Positions 1 through 6,054 of a DNA stretch of 7,961 bases are shown piece by piece (positions within the stretch are counted from its first letter, which is position 1; the number at the start of each line of letters is the position of its first letter). This DNA comes from Methylomarinum sp964474415. GTDB taxonomy: Bacteria; Pseudomonadota; Gammaproteobacteria; Methylococcales; Methylomonadaceae. The notes under the pieces were generated by a model. It did not search any database and had not been told where the DNA came from. It was given only the letters and a program-made list of their open reading frames with translations. The stretch lies in assembly GCA_964474415.1 (NCBI GenBank), contig CAYYSO010000115.1, forward strand, positions 1 through 7,961. The letters are read 5' to 3'. The position numbers and the translations under genes were made by a program.

Positions 1-18
1 ATGCTCCTTATTCGACCC

Positions 19-43
19 GATGGCTCCGCGAAGCGGAGCCATC
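19..43. repeat. Perfect 11-bp stem hairpin with GAA loop (possible REP-like element)
   Basis: The arms 19-29 (GATGGCTCCGC) and 33-43 (GCGGAGCCATC) are exact reverse complements around a 3-base loop. The stem is GC-rich. Neither side is followed by a run of T on its outgoing strand, so it is not a classical intrinsic terminator. Short GC-rich hairpins of this kind between genes are typical of REP or other interspersed palindromic repeats. That assignment is inference: only one copy lies in the window. It could also belong to the 3' end of a gene left of the window. Confidence 0.6.
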
Positions 44-47
44 AAGT

Positions 48-69
48 TATTATCCTGATCAGGATAATA
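48..69. repeat. Perfect 22-bp palindrome (possible operator or recombination site)
   Basis: The half-sites TATTATCCTGA (48-58) and TCAGGATAATA (59-69) are exact reverse complements with no spacer, centred on TGATCA. A further partial copy of the half-site, TTATCCTG, lies at 84-91. A dyad without loop suits a dimeric DNA-binding protein better than an RNA hairpin. No known operator consensus was recognised, so the function is open. Confidence 0.55.
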
Positions 70-98
70 CCAAAAACTACATGTTATCCTGCCCAAAC

Positions 99-129
99 AA
101 AAAAGGCCGGTAAAAAACCGGCCTTTTTT
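99..129 (-). terminator. Rho-independent terminator of htpG (bidirectional shape)
   Basis: The stem GGCCGG (105-110) pairs with CCGGCC (118-123) around a 7-base A-rich loop. It is flanked by A6 at 99-104 and T6 at 124-129. Read on the minus strand it is a GC stem followed by six U, beginning 7 bases after the htpG stop codon. The symmetric A and T tracts mean it could also stop transcription arriving from the left on the plus strand. Confidence 0.92.
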
Positions 130-136
130 CATCTGT

Positions 137-2065
137 TTACTTCAACAAATCCTGCAACAACGAATTCAGTTTATGGACAAATGCTGCCGGGTCATCCAAC
201 TGGCCACCTTCGCTTAATATGGCCTGATCAAACAGAATGTTGGTGATGTCGGCAAAGCGTTCATCATCCTGTTCATCTTTAATGGCTGTGACTATGGCAT
301 GATGTGGATTGATTTCCAGGGTGGGCTTGCTGCTGCCCATGCCCATCATGTTCATATCCTGTCCGGCCTCTTTCATGATTCTTTCCATGTTCAGGCTCAT
401 GTCATAAGCGCCGGTTACCAGACAGGCTGGGGAATCGGTCAGACGATGACTGATTTTGACTTCGTTGACTTTGTCACCCAGTACTTCTTTAATTTGTTTC
501 AACACAGATTCAAAGTCTTTACTGACGTCTTCCTGCTGTTTTTTCTCTTCTTCTGTATCCAGTTTATCCAGATCCAACTCACCTTTTGCGACTGATTGCA
601 GGTGTTTACCGTCAAATTCGGTCAAACTGGAGACCATCCATTCATCGATACGATCGGATAATAACAGCACTTCAATACCTTTTTTGCGGAAAATTTCCAG
701 GTGTGGGCTGTTTTTAGCGGCTGAAAAACTATCGGCTGTCACATAATAGATTTTCTCCTGCCCTTCTTTCATACGACTGACGTAATCAGCCAGGGAAACA
801 TCCTGTTTGGCGTTATCGGTATGGGTAGATGAAAATCTCAGTAATTTAGCGACACGATCTTTATTTTTATGATCTTCGACCGGTCCTTCCTTAATGACAT
901 TACCGAACTGTTCCCAAAACTGGGCGTATTTTTCAGGATCGTCTTTAGCCATACTTTCCAGCAAGCCTAATACTTTCTTGACTGCACCGGCTTTTATGAC
1001 GCTGATTTGCTTGCTCTGCTGCAGGATTTCTCGTGATACGTTCAGCGGCAGGGAATCAGTATCGATCACGCCGCGAATAAAACGCAGATAACGCGGCATC
1101 AATTGTTCTGCATCATCGGTAATGAATACTTTACGAATATACAGTTTTACACCATGTTTGGCATCACGATCCCATAAATCAAAAGGAGCGCGTGCAGGAA
1201 CATAGAGCAACAGGGTATATTCGTTGGTCCCTTCCACTTTGCTGTGAACATGGGTTAACGGGTCCTGAAAGTCGTGGCCGACATGTTTGTAGAATTCGTT
1301 ATATTCTTCTTCGCTGATATCGTCTTTGGATTGTGTCCATAACGCAGACGCGCTGTTGACCACTTCATCTTCCACCCGGGCAGGCGCTGTTTCGTTACCC
1401 TCGTCATCAGTTTCAGCCGGAATTTCCTTGTCCATGACCACGGGAATAGAGATATGATCTGAGAATTTCTTGACGATGGAACGCAAACGGAAACCATCCA
1501 GGAACTCTTCTTCACCTTCTTTCAGGTGCAATACAATTTCTGTACCACGACCGGCTTTTTCAACCGTTTCCAGGGTATAATCACCTTCGCCGGTAGACTC
1601 CCATCGTACGGCTTCTTTTTCACCGGCTTTGCGAGTAGTTAACGTCACTTTATCGGCAACAATAAAAGAAGAGTAGAAACCCACACCGAACTGGCCAATC
1701 AGCTCGCTGTCTTTGGCCTGATCGCCAGTCAATTTTTCAAAAAACTGTTTGGTGCCGGATTTGGCGATAGTACCGATATGCTCTTGAACTTCGGCACGGT
1801 TCATGCCGATACCATTATCGGAAACGGTAATGGTTTTATTGTCTTTATCAAAATCCAGACGGATTTTCAGTTCGCTGTCGCCTTCGTACAAACTATCATT
1901 GGAAAGAGCCTCAAAGCGCAGTTTATCTGCCGCATCGGACCCATTTGAAATCAGTTCGCGCAGAAAAATCTCCTTATTGCTATATAATGAATGAATCATT
2001 AAATGCAATAAATGCTTAACTTCAGTTTGAAAACCCAAGGTTTCTTTTTTTGCCTCAACAGTCAT
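137..2065 (-). CDS. htpG: HtpG, Hsp90-family molecular chaperone
   Basis: This is the bacterial Hsp90, a cytosolic homodimeric ATP-dependent chaperone that remodels client proteins together with the DnaK system. The product is 642 residues, close to the 624 of E. coli HtpG. The N-terminal GHKL ATPase domain shows the conserved RELISN helix with catalytic Glu37, the ATP-binding DNGIGM motif with Asp83, and the glycine-rich lid segment GQFGVGFYSS at about 124-133. The middle domain contains the LPLNVSREILQQ loop, whose Arg345 corresponds to the catalytic arginine. The C-terminal dimerisation domain ends the protein. The start at 2065 (MTVEAKKETLGF) is preferred over an in-frame ATG at 2134: it has an AGAGAG ribosome site 5 bases upstream, matches where the family begins, and the longer version would start inside the sigma-32 promoter. 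The gene is monocistronic, with its own promoter and terminator. One oddity is Gly42 where most family members have Ala (NASDA). Confidence 0.98.
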   Translation of the reverse strand: MTVEAKKETLGFQTEVKHLLHLMIHSLYSNKEIFLRELISNGSDAADKLRFEALSNDSLYEGDSELKIRLDFDKDNKTITVSDNGIGMNRAEVQEHIGTIAKSGTKQFFEKLTGDQAKDSELIGQFGVGFYSSFIVADKVTLTTRKAGEKEAVRWESTGEGDYTLETVEKAGRGTEIVLHLKEGEEEFLDGFRLRSIVKKFSDHISIPVVMDKEIPAETDDEGNETAPARVEDEVVNSASALWTQSKDDISEEEYNEFYKHVGHDFQDPLTHVHSKVEGTNEYTLLLYVPARAPFDLWDRDAKHGVKLYIRKVFITDDAEQLMPRYLRFIRGVIDTDSLPLNVSREILQQSKQISVIKAGAVKKVLGLLESMAKDDPEKYAQFWEQFGNVIKEGPVEDHKNKDRVAKLLRFSSTHTDNAKQDVSLADYVSRMKEGQEKIYYVTADSFSAAKNSPHLEIFRKKGIEVLLLSDRIDEWMVSSLTEFDGKHLQSVAKGELDLDKLDTEEEKKQQEDVSKDFESVLKQIKEVLGDKVNEVKISHRLTDSPACLVTGAYDMSLNMERIMKEAGQDMNMMGMGSSKPTLEINPHHAIVTAIKDEQDDERFADITNILFDQAILSEGGQLDDPAAFVHKLNSLLQDLLK

Positions 2066-2070
2066 CTTTA

Positions 2071-2076
2071 CTCTCT
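2071..2076 (-). promoter_or_regulatory. Ribosome binding site deciding the htpG start
   Basis: The minus strand reads AGAGAG, five bases before the ATG at 2065. It is the only good Shine-Dalgarno-like site near the 5' end of htpG and supports the shorter reading of the gene. Confidence 0.75.
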
Positions 2077-2106
2077 TTGTTTTATGTACAAAATGGATTG
2101 TCACTG

Positions 2107-2135
2107 AAGTGGGGATGGTATTTTTATTTTTCAAG
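2107..2135 (-). promoter_or_regulatory. Sigma-32 heat-shock promoter of htpG
   Basis: On the minus strand CTTGAAA (2135-2129) is followed after 14 bases by CCCCACTT (2114-2107). The known RpoH consensus in enteric bacteria is CTTGAAA, 11-16 bases, CCCCATnT. The -35 is a full match and the -10 differs at one defined base. Transcription should start near 2100, giving a leader of about 35 bases. Heat-shock control of htpG is established in E. coli, so context and motif agree. Confidence 0.88.
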
Positions 2136-2145
2136 TATGGACAGT

Positions 2146-2174
2146 TTGAAAACTAGAACTAAAATTAGTTTTAT
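2146..2174 (+). promoter_or_regulatory. Probable sigma-70 promoter of the response regulator-kinase unit
   Basis: TTGAAA (2146-2151) and TTTTAT (2169-2174) are separated by exactly 17 bases, matching the -35 consensus at 5 of 6 and the -10 at 4 of 6 positions. The -35 lies only 10 bases from the -35 of the divergent htpG promoter. A 7-bp inverted repeat, AAAACTA (2149-2155) and TAGTTTT (2166-2172), spans the core promoter and could be an operator, though in AT-rich DNA it may be chance. Transcription would begin near 2181, leaving a pyrimidine-rich leader of about 29 bases. Confidence 0.5.
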
Positions 2175-2209
2175 CTCTGTTCTCCTGTTTTTATCTGCAT
2201 GCCTTTTTT

Positions 2210-3841
2210 ATGAAATCGAACTTATCAACAAAGAAATTTTTAATTGTTGAAGACTATCCGGCCATGCGTAAAGCGATCAAAGACATGCTTCACACTCTGA
2301 AGGCGGAATATATCATTGAAGCCAAAGATGCAGTTAATGCTCTCAATGCCATATCAAAACATACATTTGATGTTATTTTATGTGATTACAATCTGGGATC
2401 AGGTAAAAACGGTCAACAAATTTTAGAAGAAGCCAGACTTAAAAAAGTCCTTCCATTCAATACCATTTTTATCATCATAACCAGCGAACAAACCCCTGGT
2501 ATGGTATTGAGCGCCATGGACAATAAGCCTGATGAATATCTGACCAAACCCTTTAATACCCAACAATTATCCAGTCGGCTGAAAAAAAACTTTAGCCGTA
2601 AAGCGTATTTAATAAATGTTGAACGAGAAATTGCCCGTGGAAATCTGACTTTAGCCATTCATTATTGTGATGACTTGCTCAGTAAAAACAATCCCCAAAT
2701 GCGTACTTTGTTACTAAAAATACGTGCAGAACTAGCGCTTAAAGTTGATGATTTAGAAAAAGCCACCAGCATTTATCAACAAATACTGGAACAACGCGAG
2801 CTACCTTGGGCAAGGCTTGGACTGGGTATTATTGATTTTCGGCAAAACAGAACGGAACAAGCCATAGAAACGTTTGAAAAGTTAATCGACAATAGCCCCA
2901 TGTTCATGGAAAGTTATGACTGGCTAAGCAAGGCATATCAATCGGTTGATTTGCCTTTAAAAGTCCAGGAAATATTGAATCAGGCGGTAGAATTATCACC
3001 GGCTTCCATTTTAAGGCAAAAAAAACTGGCTGAGACGGCTGATAAAAACAACAGTGTGGAAACCGCCGAACAAGCTTATAAAGCCGTTGTAAAATTGGGA
3101 AAACATTCAATCCATAAATCCAGCCGCGACTATTCCAGCCTGGCAAAACTCTATTCCAGAACCAATGCCAGTGAACAAGCATTAAAAGTTATAGAGGGAA
3201 TGCGCAAAGAATATGCCGAAAATCCTGAAGCCGAATTGCGAGCTGTATTAATGGAATCAGAACTCTATAAACAGCTGCATAATAACAAGCTTGCCAAACA
3301 CGCATTTGAAAAAGCCCTGAATTTATCGGAAAAATCAGAAAAAAACATTCCTAAAGATCTGCAACTTGATCTGGCCAAAGCCTGTTTTTCAAATAATAAA
3401 GGCGATATCGCCAATAAAATACTCGATTCATTGATCAAGACTCATATTGATGATGATGATTTTATGGACGAAATACTCAGCATGCAAAGTAGTATTGGCA
3501 TGAAGGATCATTCGGCAACACTGATGCAAAAAACCAGAAAGGAACTGATGGACATTAACAACCGGGGGGTTGCTTTGTTTAAACAGGGTAAGACTGTTGA
3601 AGCAATGGCTTTGTTTGAACAGGCGATCCAAAAAATGCCGGATAACAAAACCATTATTTTGAATATGACAAAAATTGCTCTTCATGAGCTAAAAACATCA
3701 GAACTCAGTAAAGAAAATATTCTACGCACTCAGGATTTTATCCATAAATCTCGTCAAATTGGTGTAACTCATGACAAACTGGACAGCATTCATATGGAAT
3801 TTGCTAAATTAATTCACTCCCGCCCGATTAAAAAAAACTGA
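2210..3841 (+). CDS. Response regulator with receiver domain and TPR-like C-terminal region
   Basis: The 543-residue soluble protein has a complete CheY-like receiver domain at about 8-125: acidic pocket Glu14/Asp15, phospho-acceptor Asp59 (CDYNLG), Thr91, switch residue Tyr110 and Lys113 (YLTKPF). All residues needed for phosphorylation are present, so it should be phosphorylated, most simply by the kinase encoded next door. The rest, from about 135, is almost entirely helical with TPR-like units. The clearest are around 199-232 (WARLGLGIIDF followed by EQAIETFEKLIDNSP) and 450-480 (NNRGVALFKQGKTVEAMALFEQAIQKMP). No DNA-binding, GGDEF, EAL or HD-GYP domain is visible, so output is presumably by protein contact. 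The layout resembles Vibrio cholerae VieB, but orthology is not claimed. ATG 2210 is the only usual start in frame before the receiver domain. It has no Shine-Dalgarno sequence. The gene looks AT-rich: 60-base samples at 2341 and 3301 have about 30-32% GC. Confidence 0.9.
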   Translation: MKSNLSTKKFLIVEDYPAMRKAIKDMLHTLKAEYIIEAKDAVNALNAISKHTFDVILCDYNLGSGKNGQQILEEARLKKVLPFNTIFIIITSEQTPGMVLSAMDNKPDEYLTKPFNTQQLSSRLKKNFSRKAYLINVEREIARGNLTLAIHYCDDLLSKNNPQMRTLLLKIRAELALKVDDLEKATSIYQQILEQRELPWARLGLGIIDFRQNRTEQAIETFEKLIDNSPMFMESYDWLSKAYQSVDLPLKVQEILNQAVELSPASILRQKKLAETADKNNSVETAEQAYKAVVKLGKHSIHKSSRDYSSLAKLYSRTNASEQALKVIEGMRKEYAENPEAELRAVLMESELYKQLHNNKLAKHAFEKALNLSEKSEKNIPKDLQLDLAKACFSNNKGDIANKILDSLIKTHIDDDDFMDEILSMQSSIGMKDHSATLMQKTRKELMDINNRGVALFKQGKTVEAMALFEQAIQKMPDNKTIILNMTKIALHELKTSELSKENILRTQDFIHKSRQIGVTHDKLDSIHMEFAKLIHSRPIKKN

Positions 3842-3844
3842 ATC

Positions 3845-4525
3845 ATGCCCTCTGAAATCACTCCTCATTTTTCGACAATTCTGGCATCTACAGTGCATGA
3901 CATTAAAAATTCACTCACTGTTTTACAACAACTGACGCATAAGATTTCCGCTTTTCAAAAAGACCCTGGCAATCCAGATATTATGCAGTTGGAATTTGAA
4001 ACCAACCGGATGAACCACAGCATGATGCAACTGCTGGTGCTATATAAAATCGATTCACAGAGGTTTAATCTGGATATTGAGGAACATCCGGTGCCCGAGC
4101 TTCTAGATGAAGTGAAAGCGCAGCAAGCGCCTATACTCCAATACAATCACATTAAATTGGACATTCAATGTCCGGATGAGCTGATGAGTTTTTGTGATTA
4201 CACTCATATCTGCAATGCATTGGGAACGATATTAAATAACGCACAACGTTACAGTCATAGCCGGGTTTTGCTGTCGGCTTACCAGTGCGCTGATAGTATT
4301 TGTTTTTCAATTGAAGATGATGGGCAGGGTTATCCTCCAGAGTTGCTGTCAATCGACCCCGCCAATCGTTCGCAAATAGACTGGGTAACCGGCAGCACAG
4401 GTTTGGGATTGTATTTTGTGGCGACCATTGCTGAGCTTCATCAGAACAAGCATAACAGAGGCTCTATCAAAATCGACAACAATAGTATCTTGGGGGGTGC
4501 CCGTTTCAGGCTGTTTTTGCCATAA
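3845..4525 (+). CDS. Small soluble sensor-less histidine kinase
   Basis: The 226-residue protein consists of little more than a kinase core. The probable phospho-acceptor is His18 in the motif VHDIKNSLTVLQQL, an HDxKN type of H-box and not the common SHELRTPL. The ATP-binding half shows an N-box (LGTILNNAQRYS, Asn132), a G1 box (EDDGQGYP, Asp159) and a G2 box (GSTGLGLYF, about 183-191). It ends with the usual strand FRLFLP. There is no transmembrane segment, PAS, GAF or HAMP domain, so the signal must come from a partner. It starts 3 bases after the stop of the receiver-TPR gene without a good ribosome site of its own, which suggests translational coupling and that the two form a cognate pair. 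Its last 20 bases overlap the 3' end of holA on the other strand. The family assignment is firm; the physiological role is unknown. Confidence 0.88.
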   Translation: MPSEITPHFSTILASTVHDIKNSLTVLQQLTHKISAFQKDPGNPDIMQLEFETNRMNHSMMQLLVLYKIDSQRFNLDIEEHPVPELLDEVKAQQAPILQYNHIKLDIQCPDELMSFCDYTHICNALGTILNNAQRYSHSRVLLSAYQCADSICFSIEDDGQGYPPELLSIDPANRSQIDWVTGSTGLGLYFVATIAELHQNKHNRGSIKIDNNSILGGARFRLFLP

Positions 4526-5531
4526 CTCCTGGCGAACAAAATAACAAAGCAATTGAAAACATGCTCTCCCAGCAATCTCCTGGCAACCGGCCTTTAATTT
4601 GCCGGTCCGTTTTAGCGCACAACAAAACTATTTCCTCAATATCTTTTAATTGCAAACGATTTAGTGCCGCAGTCACCATTTGTTTACGTTTTTCCCAGAC
4701 CTGATATCTTCCAAATACGCTATTTTGACGTTCACCCCGGTTTAACTCTGTTTTAATATTAAACAGTGTCCTGGCTTCACGACTTAATGCCCATAACACC
4801 ACCGGCGGCGCAACACCCTCGGCCTTCAGTCCATACAAAATCCTGATAGCTCGATTACTGCGCCCGGCTAATAAACTATCCGCCAGTTTAAAAACATCAA
4901 ATCGGGCACTATCGGCAACAAGACTTTCAACATCCTGCCTGGAAATCGCTTTACTGCCGTGTAAAATATACAATTTTTCAATTTCCTGGGCCGCTGCCAG
5001 CAAATTTCCTTCAACACGTGAAGCCAGTAACTTCAAAGCCTGTACATCAATCTGCATGTTTTTTTTGCGACTGCGACGCTGTAGCCATTGCAACAGGTCG
5101 GAACCTTGCAACGGCCAAACCTGAATGACAACGCCCGTTTTTTCCAGCGCCTGAAACCAGCGTGACTTTTGCGCAGAACCGGGTAATTTTCCGGCGCTGA
5201 TCAACAACAGCGTATCAGCTGGTAACAACTCGCAATAGTCAATCAGCGCTTTGGCTCCATGAGTACCTGGCTTTCCTGATGGAAGTCGTAAATCAATAAT
5301 CTTTTTTTCAGCAAAAATAGAAGCTGACCCCGCCTCCTGCCTTAATGTGCTCCATTCAAAATCACTTTCAACGGATAGGACTTCACGTACTATAAATCCG
5401 GCCTTTTTCGCCGCTGACCTGATTTCATCTGCAGCTTCGCCCATCTGTAGAGGTTCGTCCCCGCAAATAAAATACAACGGAACCAAAGACTTTTGCAACG
5501 CTTCATGAAGGTGTTCAGGCTTTATTCGCAT
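4506..5531 (-). CDS. holA: DNA polymerase III delta subunit
   Basis: HolA is the delta subunit of the clamp loader: it opens the beta sliding clamp during loading at primed DNA. The product is 341 residues, against 343 in E. coli. The N-terminal region begins with the family pattern LYFICGDEPLQMGEA (about 19-33), a degenerate nucleotide-binding fold without a functional P-loop, as is normal for delta. Segments such as GNLLAAAQEIEKLYIL, DVFKLADSLLAG and the C-terminal helices (VLWALSREARTLF, RLQLKDIEEIVLLCAKTDRQIKG) fit the middle and collar domains. The ATG at 5531 lies 3 bases after the lptE stop, with no clear Shine-Dalgarno, so translation is probably coupled to lptE. The gene ends inside the coding region of the convergent kinase gene, and no intrinsic terminator follows it. 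Confidence 0.96.
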   Translation of the reverse strand: MRIKPEHLHEALQKSLVPLYFICGDEPLQMGEAADEIRSAAKKAGFIVREVLSVESDFEWSTLRQEAGSASIFAEKKIIDLRLPSGKPGTHGAKALIDYCELLPADTLLLISAGKLPGSAQKSRWFQALEKTGVVIQVWPLQGSDLLQWLQRRSRKKNMQIDVQALKLLASRVEGNLLAAAQEIEKLYILHGSKAISRQDVESLVADSARFDVFKLADSLLAGRSNRAIRILYGLKAEGVAPPVVLWALSREARTLFNIKTELNRGERQNSVFGRYQVWEKRKQMVTAALNRLQLKDIEEIVLLCAKTDRQIKGRLPGDCWESMFSIALLFCSPGVMAKTA

Positions 5532-5534
5532 ATA

Positions 5535-6035
5535 TTATTTAGTCAATACTGCTCTGGCCTGGGAAAAAATTGTCCTCACCGCTTGCCGGTACATTTCTTT
5601 ACGGATAACATCTTCCTCATTGTTTTTAGCCAGAATTTCCAATTGTTCATTGAAATAACTTTTGTTGACTTCCACTTGTTGCTGTTTCATCAACACCTTA
5701 CCTTCAGTGTCTAGCAACTCATACCTCAGACGATACTCCAGTTCAAATTCATTGGCCTTCCCACCGGAACTTAATGACAATACTCGCGGCGGCAGCATTT
5801 CATCTCTGAGTATCCTGATAATAATACCGGCTTGTTTCGGTATACTGACTATGCGACCGTTTGATGATTTAACAGCCGACCTCAATGCATTATACAAAGC
5901 CCCGGAAGCCCCCTGCACATAGACATTTTTTAATTGTTCCGGTATTTCGACAGCCCCCCGTAAATGATAGCCACAGGCCGCTAAAAACAGCATTAAAATA
6001 AACACAACATTATGTCTGATTAACTTGCTTCCCAT
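5535..6035 (-). CDS. lptE: LPS-assembly lipoprotein LptE
   Basis: LptE (formerly RlpB) is the outer-membrane lipoprotein that plugs the LptD barrel and helps insert LPS into the outer leaflet. The predicted precursor has 166 residues. After a basic start (KLIRH) comes a hydrophobic segment ending in the lipobox LAAC with Cys21, followed by GYHLRG, the typical first residues of mature LptE. The C-terminal part (YRLRYELLDTEG, VEVNKSYFNEQLEILAKNNEEDVIRKEMYRQ) also fits the family. The start at 6035 is chosen because it gives a normal lipoprotein signal. An in-frame ATG at 6092 would add 19 residues and lie inside leuS. The gene begins 19 bases after leuS and ends 3 bases before holA, the same order as in E. 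coli. Confidence 0.95.
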   Translation of the reverse strand: MGSKLIRHNVVFILMLFLAACGYHLRGAVEIPEQLKNVYVQGASGALYNALRSAVKSSNGRIVSIPKQAGIIIRILRDEMLPPRVLSLSSGGKANEFELEYRLRYELLDTEGKVLMKQQQVEVNKSYFNEQLEILAKNNEEDVIRKEMYRQAVRTIFSQARAVLTK

Positions 6036-6054
6036 GACTATCTGCCGATTAGCT

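Noticed and set aside
1..246. Open frame on the plus strand covering the left edge
   Set aside because: It runs through the hairpin, palindrome and terminator and into the htpG 3' end on the other strand; its translation resembles no known family and no ribosome site was seen.
2066..2134. Longer htpG start at 2134
   Set aside because: The extension overlaps the sigma-32 promoter, does not resemble HtpG N-termini, and has no ribosome site, whereas 2065 has AGAGAG.
2199..2213. Four-codon reading frame (ATG CCT TTT TTA TGA) overlapping the regulator start as ATGA
   Set aside because: The arrangement could allow translational coupling, but no ribosome site precedes it and a four-codon frame easily arises by chance.
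2050..2250. 66-codon plus-strand open frame across the htpG-regulator spacer
   Set aside because: It overlaps the htpG start, both promoters and the regulator start in another frame, and looks like a chance frame in AT-rich DNA.
3428..3470. GATGAT repeats near 3449-3460 giving an Asp run in the regulator
   Set aside because: Only four consecutive Asp codons in a row; not a meaningful tandem repeat.
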